In this document: in pieces, positions 20,361 to 30,554 of the stretch
How positions within the stretch are numbered: position 1 is the first letter of the stretch
Layout: every line of letters starts with the position of its first letter
Source: JAGOMW01 sp964644075
GTDB lineage: Bacteria; Patescibacteriota; Gracilibacteria; BD1-5; UBA2023
Assembly: GCA_964644075.1 (NCBI GenBank)
Contig: CAZXUQ010000001.1
Coordinates: 62,001 to 126,000 of the forward strand
Direction: 5' to 3'
DNA length: 64,000 nt
Program-made: the position numbers and the translations under genes
Notes under the pieces: generated by a model
What the model saw: only the letters and a program-made list of their open reading frames with translations
The model's database searches: none
Told to the model about the DNA's origin: nothing

Positions 20361-20924
20361 ATGCACTCTCTCGAAATAGAAGCAAAATTCATCCATATTG
20401 ATCTCGTAAACATACGAGAATTGCTAGAAAAACATAGATTTACCCTCGTATATCCAGAATTTGACGTATTTCGTGCGACATTTCTGTGTCATGATCCGCG
20501 TATGAGTCTCCGAGTTCGCAAAGAATACGGGAAAACAACCATGACCTACAAGTATCATGACAAAGAAAAATGAGCTCTCGGAACAGAAGAAGTCGAGATA
20601 GAAGTCGATGACTTCGAAAAAGCGATCTACATCCTCGATAAAGCTCATCGTCCGAAATCCATCCTTCGCCAAGAGTCACGTAGAGAACTCTGGTCCAATG
20701 GAGAAAGTGAAATCTCGATCGATGAATGGCCTGGTACAGGTAAGTATCTTGAGATCGAATCTCCAAGTGAAGAAGAACTCAAACGAGTGACATCACTTCT
20801 CTCTCTCGACTATAACAAAGCTCTCTTTGGTCGAGTCGGTGTCGTCTACGAAGCTCTCGGATACAGTCTCGAAAAGATCAATCAGATAGAAAATCTCAGC
20901 TTTAATCATCCTCCAGAAAAATAA
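20361..20924 (+). CDS. CYTH-domain protein (class IV adenylate cyclase/thiamine triphosphatase fold)
   Basis: This 187-residue protein begins with the CYTH signature ExExK (EIEAKF at residues 5-10). It has SLRVRKEYGKTTMTYKY, EEVEIEVDD and KYLEIESPSEEEL, giving the alternating Glu/Lys/Arg residues of the triphosphate tunnel. Members bind organic triphosphates or inorganic polyphosphate in a metal-dependent way; CyaB-type cyclases and triphosphatases cannot be told apart here. One TGA-Gly occurs (KEKGALG). It starts 2 nt after cysS. The inverted repeat at 20927-20947 follows immediately and could end this transcript. Confidence 0.85.
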
Positions 20925-20926
20925 AA

Positions 20927-20947
20927 TTGATTTTTCCTAAAAATCAA
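20927..20947. repeat. Perfect inverted repeat upstream of the arginine leader
   Basis: TTGATTTTT-CCT-AAAAATCAA, a 9-bp stem with a 3-nt loop, sits directly before the CATAAT box of the arginine leader. It could be an operator for a regulator of argGH or a weak terminator for cysS-CYTH. The sequence alone does not decide. Confidence 0.55.
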
Positions 20948-20953
20948 CATAAT
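20948..20953 (+). promoter_or_regulatory. -10 box of the arginine leader transcript
   Basis: CATAAT, six bases, then ATG of the leader peptide at 20960. This is the same N6 spacing as at cysS, argS and others. Confidence 0.5.
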
Positions 20954-20959
20954 ACAAGT

Positions 20960-21037
20960 ATGTTCATCCAGAATATTTCATCACGTCGTCGTCGAAATGC
21001 TCTCACTTGAGGGTTATTTTCGGTAGTTGTGAGATAA
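20960..21037 (+). CDS. Arginine-rich leader peptide of argG-argH
   Basis: This 25-codon ORF (MFIQNISSRRRRNALTGG...) has four consecutive Arg codons (CGT CGT CGT CGA at 20984-20995), one more Arg before the stop, and one TGA-Gly. It is followed by an intrinsic terminator and then argG. Consecutive codons for the amino acid made by the downstream enzymes are the mark of ribosome-mediated attenuation, as in his, trp and leu leaders. A stem TCTCAC/GTGAGA (21001-21006 with 21029-21034) lies just after the Arg run and would be opened or kept according to ribosome position. Regulation is inferred; the leader and terminator are seen. Confidence 0.7.
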
Positions 21038-21055
21038 AATTTTACACATATCGGA

Positions 21056-21090
21056 AACAGCTCTTGAGCAATCAGGGGCTGTTTTTATTT
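21056..21090 (+). terminator. Attenuator terminator before argG
   Basis: AACAGCTC pairs with GGGCTGTT (8 bp, one G-U) around a 12-nt loop, followed by TTTTATTTTCTC. It lies between the leader peptide stop (21037) and the argG start (21106). Confidence 0.8.
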
Positions 21091-21105
21091 TCTCTCTTTT
21101 TATTT

Positions 21106-22404
21106 ATGTGAAATATTCTCCCTTTTCTTCCTGTAGGAGAAAAAGTTGGTATAGCATTTTCTGGATGACTCGACACGAGTTGTGCTGTGGCATGGATGCA
21201 TGCAAAATGAGCTATTCCTTATGCCTATACTGCCCATCTCGGACAATATGATGAAACAAACTATGATGATATCCCAGAGCGTGCACGCGAATATGGAGCA
21301 GCGTGAGCTCGACTTATCGATTGCCAAGAAGCCCTCGTACATGAATGACTCATCGCGATTCAGTGTTGAGCATTTCATATAAAAACTGCTGGAAAAACAT
21401 ACTTCAATACAACACCTCTCTGACGTGCAGTCACTGGGACAAAACTTGTAACTGCAATGGCTGAAGATGGTGTACATATCTGGGGTGATGGCAGTACGCA
21501 TAAAGGCAATGACATAGAAAGGTTTTATCGATATGGGCTTCTTATGAATCCACAGTTACAAATCTATAAACCATGGCTCGATACAAATTTTATCTGAGAA
21601 CTTGGTGGACGAAAAGAAATGAGTGAGTGGTTAATAAATCATGGTTATAGTTACAAACTCAGCACCGAAAAAGCATATAGCACAGATGCGAATATATTAT
21701 GAGCTACTCATGAAGCAAAAGATCTCGAGGAACTCTCTACATCTATGCATATAGTGAGTCCCATCATGAGTGTCAAACATTGGGATCAAAGCATCGATAT
21801 CAAACCAGAAATCGTAACGGTAGAATTTGAAAAAGGTATACCGATAGCAATCAATGGAAAAAAATATCCTGATATCGTATCCATGATGAAAGAAGCAAAC
21901 GCAATAGGCGGACGACATGGACTCGGCATAAGTGATCAGATAGAAAATAGGATCATAGAAGCAAAGAGTCGTGGTATCTATGAAGCCCCAGGAATGGCAC
22001 TTCTACACATCGTCTATGAACGCCTGATTACGGGCATACATAATGAGTGAACCATAGAAAACTATATCACTTTTTGAAGAAAGCTCGGAAGGCTTATGTA
22101 CGAGGGACGCTGGTATGAACCTCAGGCTCTCATGATCAAAGAAAGCATGATCACGTGGATATGACAAACTATCACATGACAGGTGACACTAGAGTTGAGA
22201 AGAAGCGATGACTACACGATTCTTGATACAAAGAGCTCATATCTTACATACGCCCCTGAGCGACTCACTATGGAAAATGGAGCATGAGAATTTGGACCGA
22301 GTGATCGAATCGGACAACTTACTATGAGAAATCTCGATATTACAGATACTCGAAACAAGCTACATCTCTATAATGGTTTATGAATAGATGTATTCAGTTC
22401 CTAA
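21106..22404 (+). CDS. argG: Argininosuccinate synthase
   Basis: This 432-residue enzyme condenses citrulline and aspartate with ATP. The PP-loop SGGLDTS is at residues 19-25, with G21 encoded by TGA at 21166. Further motifs are HLGQYDE, GKTYFNTTPLGRAVTG (long E. coli-type form), WGDGSTHKGNDIERFYRYG, STDANILGATHEAKDLE and GRHGLGISDQIENRIIEAKSRGIYEAPG. The length and motif set match the type 2 ArgG. About 18 TGA codons make it one of the genes most fragmented by the standard code. The start is ATG followed directly by TGA (Met-Gly). Followed by argH after 31 nt. Regulation is probably by the upstream Arg leader. Confidence 0.97.
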
Positions 22405-22435
22405 AAGAAATCTTTTAACTATAACAACGCCTTCT

Positions 22436-23632
22436 ATGTCTAAACTGTGGCAACTCAACAATACTACCAACTCACTGGTAGAAAAATTTACCGTCGGAGA
22501 TGATCCTATAGTGGATGGCATATTCCTCCCCTATGATATCATCGCAAGTCGAGCTCATGCAAGAATGCTCACAACAATTGGTATCCTCTCGGAGCGGGAA
22601 TATAGAATAATAGAATGATGACTGCAAGAGATACAAGAACTTTGGGAAAAATGAGAGTTTCCAATCTCCCTCTCAGATGAAGACTGTCATACTGCGATAG
22701 AATGATACCTCACATCACACTATGGTGAAGTCGGGAAAAAAATACATACTGGTAGGTCTCGCAACGATCAGTCACTTACGATGATACGCCTCTATCTCAA
22801 AGATATACATAAAAATGCCTGTGAAAAGATCCAAAAACTCATATCAACTCTCGCTGATCGATGTCATGATGAACCAATACCTATGCCAGGCTATACCCAC
22901 TGGCAAAAGGCCATGCCAACTACCACCATTACCTGGCTCGGATCCTTCCATGATGCGATCAAAGATCAGTATGCTCTCCTAGAATCCATCGGCTCACTAC
23001 TCGACCAGTCACCACTATGATCAGCAGCTGGGTTTGGTATAGAAAATTTCCCAAATAATCGAGATCTCACAGCGAAAGAAATGTGATTTACAAAGGTACA
23101 AGAAAATCCCATGTATTGCTGATTATCACGCGGACTGTTTGAGCATAGTTTTCTCTGAGTGCTCGGTAACATACTCATGATAGTCTCTCGTTTCAATAAC
23201 GATGTACTTCTTTTTACTACCAGTGAATTTTGATTTCTCTCTCTACCTGATAGCATGACTACAGGGTCGTCCATCATGCCACAAAAACGAAACTATGATA
23301 TTTCAGAACTTATTCGTGCAAAAGTATCTCTATTTTTCTGATATACTGACCAGATGCGAAACATCTATACTCATCTCATGAGCTGATACCAACGTGATCT
23401 CCAGATGACGAAGAGTATTCTGCTCAATGCCTATACAACATGGAAAAATATCATCGATCTAGTCACGCTCGTGGGAGAAAATCTAATTTTTCACGAAAAG
23501 AAACTCACAGAAGCTATGACTCCTGAAATTTATGTTACAAATGAGGTATACAAACGTATAGAGGAAAGAAAAATGCCTTTTCGTGATGCTTATCGCGAAG
23601 TAAAAACAGAATTCTTCGAAAAAAGTATATAA
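22436..23632 (+). CDS. argH: Argininosuccinate lyase
   Basis: This 398-residue member of the fumarase/aspartase superfamily splits argininosuccinate into arginine and fumarate. It has the N-terminal LWxxN pattern, KIHTGRSRNDQ (substrate loop), PGYTHWQKAMPTT, and the family signature GSSIMPQKRN at about 277-286, where the catalytic serine resides. At 398 aa it is shorter than the usual 450-460, missing part of the C-terminal helical region. Many TGA-Gly codons occur. With argG it completes citrulline to arginine; no earlier arg genes are in the window. It is followed after 40 nt by argS with its own -10 box. Confidence 0.95.
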
Positions 23633-23660
23633 AAATCTTCGCTTTTTATCATATTTTCCC

Positions 23661-23666
23661 TATAAT
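23661..23666 (+). promoter_or_regulatory. -10 box 6 nt before the argS start
   Basis: A perfect TATAAT, six bases (TTTCCC), then ATG at 23673. It implies a leaderless argS mRNA in addition to any read-through from argH. Confidence 0.6.
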
Positions 23667-23672
23667 TTTCCC

Positions 23673-25394
23673 ATGCAACACCTCTCCTCTCTCATCTCCT
23701 CGACTATTCACTCTCTCTATTCTCTCGACTTCATGCCCGAGATTTCTCCAGCGCCGAAGAAAGAACTCGGAGAATACTGTGTCAATATCTTTCCGATCGT
23801 AAAACAGGTCGGAAAAGCACCGAACATCATCTCTGAAGAAGTCGCGAAAGAGCTCGCGAAACAGAGTGAAATATTCAAGTGAACCAGCGCGACAGGTGGA
23901 TATGTGAACTTTTTCCTGACTGATACAGTGTGGTGAGAGATTTTCTGATCACTCGATATCGGAGCAAAGGAGAAAAATAATGAAACTATCGTCGTCGACT
24001 ACATAGGTGCAAACATCGGAAAACCACTCCATATCGGACATCTCTGCACGCCATCGATCGGCCAATCGATTATCAATACACATAAACATCTCGGATATCG
24101 AGTTATTTCTGACACACACATCGGAGACTGGGGATTATTTGGGAAACTCATCGCAGCACACAAACGCTACGGAAATCCTGATGGACTAGAGAGAAAATGA
24201 GTGGAATACTTACTGGAACTCTATATCCGTATCACAGAAGAGTGTGAGAAAGATGAAGAAGTGGAAGAATACTGCCGAAATGAGTTCAGAAAACTCTCTC
24301 TGTGAGATGAGGAAAATATGTGTCTCTGGGGAGAGTTCACAAGTGTGTCACTCGCATCAATGAACTACATACTTGGACTCATTCATGTAATACCTGACTA
24401 TGATATCGGGGAATCCTTTTATGAAAATCTTCCTCTCCCAAAACTTTGAAACCAGCCAGAGCTCCAGTATACAATGAATGATATCATCACCGAGCTTCTC
24501 GAGAAAAAAATCGCAACGAAAAATGAAGATGGAAGCGTCGCTGTCACTTTTCCTGAAGAAACAAAACTCCCATCTGTGGTGATCCAGAAAAAAAATGGAA
24601 CAAATCTCTATCTCACAGCGGATATATGCGCTATCAAATACCGTCTCACGAATTGATGGAATCCAAGTAAAATCATCTATTCTGTAGATCTCAGACAGCA
24701 AATGCACTTCAAGCAGTGTTTCGAAATTTGTCGTATGGCAGGATGGGTAGATCATATCGAGCTCTTTCATGCTGGAAACGGACATATCTCACTTCCTGAT
24801 GGAGCAATGAGTACTCGTAAAGGGAATATTATCCGGCTCGACGATCTCATCAGTGAAGCATTTGAGCGGACAAAAAAAATTCTCGAAGAGAAATGAAGAT
24901 CAGGAGAAAAGAGTCTCTCTCAGAAAGATATCCAGGAAATAGCGGTCTGAGCGATCAAATACAGCTATCTCATGCAGGACCGTGAACGTAATATCATATT
25001 CGATTGGGATAAGGCCCTCTCTTTCGAAGGAAACTCATGACCATATATCCAGTATGCCTATGTCAGAGCAAAAAAAATCGTAGCCGATACGGCGCTGAGA
25101 GCACCAGAAACCGTAGATAATCTCTCCTCATATGATAAAGATGTCATCCAGATACTTGCGAGATTTGGCGAGGTCGTGGATACCGTCGCGAAAACCTACA
25201 AGCCTCATCACCTCGCTCTCTACGCCTATGATCTCGCTGTATGCTTCAATAGTTTCTACGTCCATACGCCCAAGATCCTCGAAGAAACTGATGCGAACCT
25301 CCGTGCATTCCGACTTTCTCTCGTAGAGCGAGTCGCTAATACTCTCGAAAAAGCATTTGGACTCCTCGCGATCGAGATGCCAAGTGAAATGTAA
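23673..25394 (+). CDS. argS: Arginyl-tRNA synthetase
   Basis: This 573-residue class I synthetase has an Add1-like N-terminal domain, then VDYIGANIGKPLHIGHL with an intact HIGH motif at about 120. Further motifs are SDTHIGDWG, YLTADICAIKYRL, MHFKQCFEICRMAGW, GAMSTRKGN (KMSKS equivalent) and a C-terminal anticodon-binding DALR domain (AYDLAVCFNSFY..RLSLVERVANTL). These are classic ArgRS features. TGA-Gly is frequent. Its position directly after argG-argH groups arginine synthesis with arginine charging, which fits sensing of charged tRNA-Arg by the leader peptide upstream. Confidence 0.97.
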
Positions 25395-25425
25395 CCTCTC
25401 TCCTTGCTAAGAAACACGAACTCAC

Positions 25426-25431
25426 TATACT
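25426..25431 (+). promoter_or_regulatory. -10 box 6 nt before the SLH/PKD gene
   Basis: TATACT, six bases (CTCCTC), then ATG at 25438; leaderless layout. Confidence 0.5.
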
Positions 25432-25437
25432 CTCCTC

Positions 25438-27072
25438 ATGCGAAAGATCCTCCTCTTCATCCTCGGATACGCACTCACCTCTCTGGGTGCTTTCGTCGAT
25501 GCAGCGGATTTTCCATTTCGTGATATACAGACGAGTTCTCCCTACTATAGCGCGGTCAAGTATCTCTTTGATCAGCATATTATCAGTGATGATGGATCTG
25601 GGCTTTTTCGCGCGAGTGATACGATCGATCGAGATGCCTTTGTCGGACTCTCTGTCAGTGTATCCTGTCGGAAATGTATCAACCCGACTCCAGCAGATAT
25701 CCTCAAATATCAATCCTCACCATTTGTCGATCTCTCTCGATCCAATCCGTATTTTTACTGTATCGCATACGCGAGTGAAAATCGTATCGTCCAGGGGTAT
25801 ATTCCTGATGCTTCCTGACTTTCTCAGTGTCAGGATGGGCAAAAATATAGTTCCAATCCATTTTGTGAAAAAAATAAAACCTCTCGTATAGAAGCCGTCG
25901 GCATGCTCCTGCGTCAAGCAAAAATCTGGGACGATGTCAAAAATCAAAACTATATTCCAAAAGAGGATATACGAGATACGAGCCTCGCTCCTGGGAGTTA
26001 CTGGAGGGGGTATGCAGAAAAATGATTAGAAATAGGAATACTCTCGCTAAAAAATAATAAAATACTTCCTGATGAGTATCTCACTCGATGAGAATTTGCT
26101 CTCATGGCAGCAAAGATGCTCTCATACAACCAATGTCAGACAAAAGACATAACGAACGCTCTCGACTCAGAGATCATCGTACGATCATCGACGGGGCGTA
26201 CTGTGGATACATCGAGTTTCCCACTCGGATACTCAGGCGCGCTCACAGCAGTGACGACAGGAACTGGGAACTATACCTATGCCTGGACCCTCTCTCATCC
26301 TGCAAGTGGCACCCTCCTCTCCTGAAGTGGAACGAGCTATCCGATATCACAGATGGCACAGTGTGGCACATGGATAGCTATAGTAGAGATCCGCGATGGG
26401 AATACAGGTGCGATCGTGAGTACATCGCAGGCAACATTTACGATCATCTGTCCGAACGATGCAGCACCACGACTTTCTCTCTCGATCGCATGAGATCCAC
26501 TTCGTAGCATCGTAGGAACGCGAGTGAACTTCTCATCATTTCCGAGAGGAAATAGCGGCTCTATCGTATACGGATGGGATTTCTGAGACGGGTATACAGG
26601 CAACCAAAAAGATCCAAATCATATATATACTCTCCCATGAGCCTATAGAGTCACTCTCAGGATCCGTGATCAGGCTGGACAAACAGCAGTGGCACAGATA
26701 GTCATCGTAGCCACAGGTGATGATGATAGTGATGATGATGGAGTGCCTGATGACGATGACCTCTGTAAGGATATATTTGGTACAAAGAAAGGATGTCCTG
26801 ATATCACGCCATTTGATCCGATCACGACAAACACTGGCACTACAGGGATAACGACTACTCTCTCGAGTACTCCCCTGACCAATGCTTGTATTCTCGATGC
26901 TGCGAGAAACGATGGTACTATACTGGCAGAGGTAGCGTGCATACAGTGTCCATGTAGCAATACTCTCGAACTCCTCGCCAAGGTACGCAGATGTGATATC
27001 CTCTTTCCGACGATATTATCGCCAGATAAACAGACGATATTTTCTCGCTGAGGTCTCTACCAGATACGATAA
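25438..27072 (+). CDS. Secreted SLH- and PKD-domain protein with Asp-rich calcium-type linker
   Basis: This 544-residue protein has a signal peptide (ILLFILGYALTSLGAFVDA). Residues about 25-235 hold S-layer homology modules (FRDIQTSSPYYSAVKYLFDQHII, DRDAFVGLSV, TRGEFALMAAKML). Two PKD-like domains follow (TAVTTGTGNYTYAWTLSHP.. and IVYGWDFGDGYTG..YRVTLRIRDQAG). A very acidic stretch (DDDSDDDGVPDDDDLCKD) near 425-445 resembles thrombospondin-3/OmpA-type calcium loops, and the last 100 residues are Thr- and Cys-containing. The layout suggests a wall-attached surface protein. The next gene starts 1 nt after its stop. Confidence 0.8.
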
Positions 27073-27073
27073 C

Positions 27074-27775
27074 ATGGATATCATACACTTTCGTACATCA
27101 CGGGAAAATCTCATGCCGAGCTCATCATGACTTCGTCGACATGCAGGAAGACGTTCAGAAACAGGTGAGCTGAGCCTCTACACCCCTCTGGACGACGCGA
27201 GAGATATCGCATGGCAGATATCGACAGATGAGGACATTTATAAAAAAACCTATACAGCGAAACGATCTCTTTCCCTCCGTATTATCACACTACGAGATGA
27301 GAGCTGGGAGTATGGTGATAAGATTTGACCATCAAAATCATCATACCAGAAAGATTTTGTATCGATCGTGAGTGAGAGTTGTCGTTTTCATGGGTATAGA
27401 GAAATGGATCATATAGAACTCGAGACTATAGAGGATCTCAGTCATGTATGCTCTGAAAGTGAGATAAAAAATGAGCTCATCTTCATCATGACCTCATCTC
27501 TCTCGAAAGAAGAAATTTCTGAAATAAAACACATATCTCACCTCTCTGATGTCGTCGTTTTGCATACATTTCACCCACGAGAGCTCTCTCATGAGTGAGG
27601 ACTCTATGAGTGAAAAATCATATGATCAAAATACCATAAAAAACTAGAATATACTCTCGAGAGTATAAAAAATACTATCATATCTCTCTGATGAAGTTAT
27701 ATAAACATCCATACATGAGAGGATATTACTCTCGTGCTCAATACTTTTTTTAAACAACGATATCTCTATGGATAG
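27074..27775 (+). CDS. DUF58-like protein
   Basis: This is a 233-residue ORF. The segment LSLYTPLDDARDIAWQISTDEDIYKKTYTAKRSLSLRII resembles the DUF58 core, usually 'xYxPGDDxRxIDWKxSARxxxLYVKxFExERDLxVxLLxD'. The rest has a vWA-like alternation (NELIFIMTSSLSKEEISEIKHI, DVVVLHTFHP). DUF58 proteins normally pair with a MoxR AAA+ ATPase and a VWA protein; neither is visible in the window. It overlaps the dprA start by 8 nt and begins right after the SLH/PKD gene, so it may be translated from the same mRNA. The match is partial, so the call is moderate. Confidence 0.5.
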
Positions 27776-28865
27776 AAAACTCTCCCTCGTACTCCTCCAC
27801 AGTCTCCTCATGAGTCATGCGATGATGAAGCGGCTCTTTCTCGAGGAGTGACACGATCCTGTCGAAGTCTATAAAGCAGTCGAAATGTGAGACTATACCC
27901 TCCTCGACTGGAAAAATGAAAAAATAGAAAAACTCAAAGAAGTCCAGAAAAAACTCGACAAAACAAAAATAGAATCATTCCTCATAGAAAAAAATATATC
28001 TATCGTCGAGATCACGGATGACACGTATCCAGTGTCTCTGAGAAATCTCGGGCATGCTCCATACTTTCTCTATGTACGAGGTATACTCCGATCCGATATG
28101 CCACTGATCGGAGTCGTCTGATCACGTAAGCATACAGCATATGCTGAGCGCATCATCGAGAAAATCATCCCAGATATCACGAGTGCATGAGTCGGGATCG
28201 TGAGTGGATGAGCTACAGGGGTAGATAGCCTCGCTCATGAGGTCGCGATCAGACATGGTGGATATACGCTTGCTGTATTTGGAACAGGTATAGATAGATG
28301 CTATCCAGCGGGGAATAAATCCCTTTTTGAATCTATCCTTGCTCATGGTGGTGGACTGATCTCACACTTTCCACTTGGTACCTGACCAGAGCTCTACAAT
28401 TTCCCTATCAGAAATGAGGTCGTCGCCTGAGTATCGAAAGGGGTACTTATTCCTGAGGCAGGACTCTCAAGTGGTACTCTGATCACCGCTCAGCTCGCAC
28501 TCGAGCACGGGCGCGATGTCTTCGCAGTGCCTGGAGATATCGATAGAACGACGAGTGAAGGGACAAATATGCTCATATCGACTGGTCAGGCAAAATGCGT
28601 ACGATCAGCGTGAGATCTCCTCGAAGAATATTTTGATACGACGAGCCTCGCTGCTGGGATGACTCCTATCATCGATACAAAGCCAAAGCCGACCAACCCA
28701 GAAGAATCTCGCATCTATGAAGCTATCACGTGATGATCTCATAGTGTCGATGAACTCCTGAGGGAGACTGGGTTTGATATGACTGATCTTCTCACACACA
28801 TAGCGATGCTCGAGATCACCTGACATATACGTATGGATGAGATGGGGCGCTATGTTATAGGATAG
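27768..28865 (+). CDS. dprA: DNA processing protein DprA
   Basis: This 365-residue protein loads RecA on incoming single-stranded DNA during natural transformation. The Rossmann-like core is clear: IGVVGSRKHTAYAE, IVSGGATGVDSLAHEVAIRHGG (one G is TGA at 28209), AVFGTGIDRCYPAGNKSLFE, NFPIRNEVVAG, VLIPEAGLSSGTLITAQLALEHGRDVFAVPGDID and GTNMLISTGQAK. The N-terminal 90 residues are a lysine-rich helical region, and the C-terminus holds the winged-helix DML1-like domain (DELLRETGFDMTDLLTHIAMLEITGHI). With prepilin peptidase, PilB/PilC and a TfoX domain in the same window, it supports natural competence. Confidence 0.96.
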
Positions 28866-28950
28866 TGGGTAGATATAGAAGATAGTTGGAACATTTTGAA
28901 TTTTTCTGCTTTTCTTTATACTACAGCTATCTCTATTAACTATAACTATT

Positions 28951-29427
28951 ATGAATTCTGTCGTTCGTGCTTTTGTGTTCAATCCTGAAGGTGAGATCCT
29001 CATGACTCGCCACCAAGCTGATGCTCCTTGGGTACTCCCTGGTGGGCATGTCGATGACGGTGAAGCCCTTCATGATGCGATAAAGCGAGAGTTAATGGAA
29101 GAGTTCGGCATTAACGCTAAGTTTTTCGATATCGATGAGAGTGAGAAGCTCTCACATAAGGGAAAACTCCTTCCTATGAATCCTCTCCCTATCACGAGTT
29201 ATGATCTCTCGTACAAAAATAGTGAAGGAAAAGATAAATCTCGCAGTGAATATGTATTTCTCATGGAGACAAGTGATACCATAAAGCATACACAAGCCGA
29301 AGAAATCTCAGAATACACATGGATGGATCCTGAAAAAATCCTTTCTATGAAGCCAAATGTCGATACCTGGGACTTCACGATCGAGATGCTCGAGAAAATC
29401 ATCTGAGATGAGGAACTCGGAGAATAA
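28951..29427 (+). CDS. Nudix hydrolase
   Basis: This 158-residue protein contains a full Nudix box GGHVDDGEALHDAIKRELMEEFGI (G-x5-E-x7-RELxEExGI) at about residues 31-54, the magnesium-binding catalytic helix that cleaves nucleoside diphosphates linked to another moiety. The N-terminus VVRAFVFNPEGEILMTRH is the usual first strand pair. The true C-terminus lies past a TGA-Gly (KIIGDEELGE). Substrate cannot be predicted. A TATAAC sequence ends 4 nt before the ATG. It is followed by a murG-like gene after 8 nt. Confidence 0.92.
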
Positions 29428-29435
29428 TACTATCT

Positions 29436-30554
29436 ATGCACCCTAAACTCTCTGAAACATTCTCACACTACAAAAAAATCATCCTCGTCGGGTGAGGGAC
29501 TGGATGACATATCCAACCGATTGTGAACACCATAGACGAGCTCTCATGAGAGAAAGATCTCGTCTGGATCGGTGGGAAAAACTCAGAGGAAGAAAAAACA
29601 GCAAAAAAACATAATATACAGTTTTCTCCGATATCTACACTCAAGCTCTCTACGACACGATCACCAAAGATATTTCTCTATCCATTTGTCCTTATACAGG
29701 GAATACTTGAAGCAAGGAAAATCATCCTTTCCGTCATGTCGACAGAGTCTTCTGGTTCTGTGAAGACGACGAGGCATCTTGCTCAGAAAAATATCACTCC
29801 AGAGCAAGATTTTTCTCGCTGTTCCACTTCGCTCGAAATGAAAGAAACTAAGCATATCCAGACTCCACTATGCATCTTCTCGAAGTGATGACCTGGGTCG
29901 GTAGCTATTGGAGTAGCTGCATGGACACTTGGCATCCCTCTCTACATCCATGAGTCAGATACCATCCCTGGGAGATCGAACCGTATCCTCGGTAAAATCG
30001 CCACAAAAATATTTCTCTGATTTAAGAGTGCGAAAAAATATTTCGAAGCAAAAAAATGTGAAGTAGTCTGACAGATACTCCATAGAGTATTTTCGTCAAA
30101 AATACATAAGAAATCCGCTATAGAATGGAAAACTGATAAGCCCCATATACTCGTCATCTGTGGGAGCCAGTGATCAAAGGCAGTATTTGAAGCTATCATA
30201 GAACAGTTCAAAAAAGATAATCCATACGAATGGATCGTCGCTCTCGGGAAACTCAATACTGATATGAAGTCTCGATTTGATGCTATGCTAGATACACAGG
30301 TGTACGAGTGGATCAGCCAGGAAGATATTGCTTACCTTCTCTATGATACTGACATCGCTATCACTCGAGGAAGTGCGACGACACTCGCTGAGATCGATAC
30401 ATTTGGTGTTCGAAAGATCATTATCCCTCTTCACTACTCTGCAGATAATCACCAATACTGGAATGCAAAGGAATATGAAAAAAAGTGAGATATCCTTCTC
30501 GAGCAAAAAGATATCCATAAACTCAAAGAAATAATTCTCTCTTATGTGAAATAA
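29436..30554 (+). CDS. murG: MurG-like glycosyltransferase interrupted by an in-frame repeat
   Basis: This 372-residue GT28 family member transfers GlcNAc to lipid I on the cytoplasmic face. Features are GGGTGGHIQP near residue 20, SKGGPGSVAIGVAAWTLGIPLYIHESDTIPG, ICGSQGSKAVFEAI, QEDIAYLLYDTDIAITRGSATTLAE and IIIPLHYSADNHQYWNA. Between LIQGILEARKII and IFSKGGPG there are about 45 extra residues that do not resemble MurG. The DNA of this insert (about 29725-29860) has a hairpin and a 'TTCCACTTCGCTCGAAATGA' motif typical of dispersed noncoding repeats. The frame is preserved. The ABC exporter start overlaps the end by 11 nt. Confidence 0.85.
29730..29858. repeat. Dispersed repeat-like insert inside murG
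   Basis: Contains the hairpin ATCTTGCTC...GAGCAAGAT (around 29770-29803), and the stretch TTCCACTTCGCTCGAAATGA. It begins near CCGTCATGTCGACAGAG. It is an approximate call: the boundaries are set by where MurG similarity stops and resumes. Confidence 0.5.

Noticed and set aside
21056..21090. T-box riboswitch upstream of argG
   Set aside because: No T-box sequence (TGGNACCGCG-like) or long stem I with specifier loop is present. The Arg-codon ORF fits peptide attenuation better.
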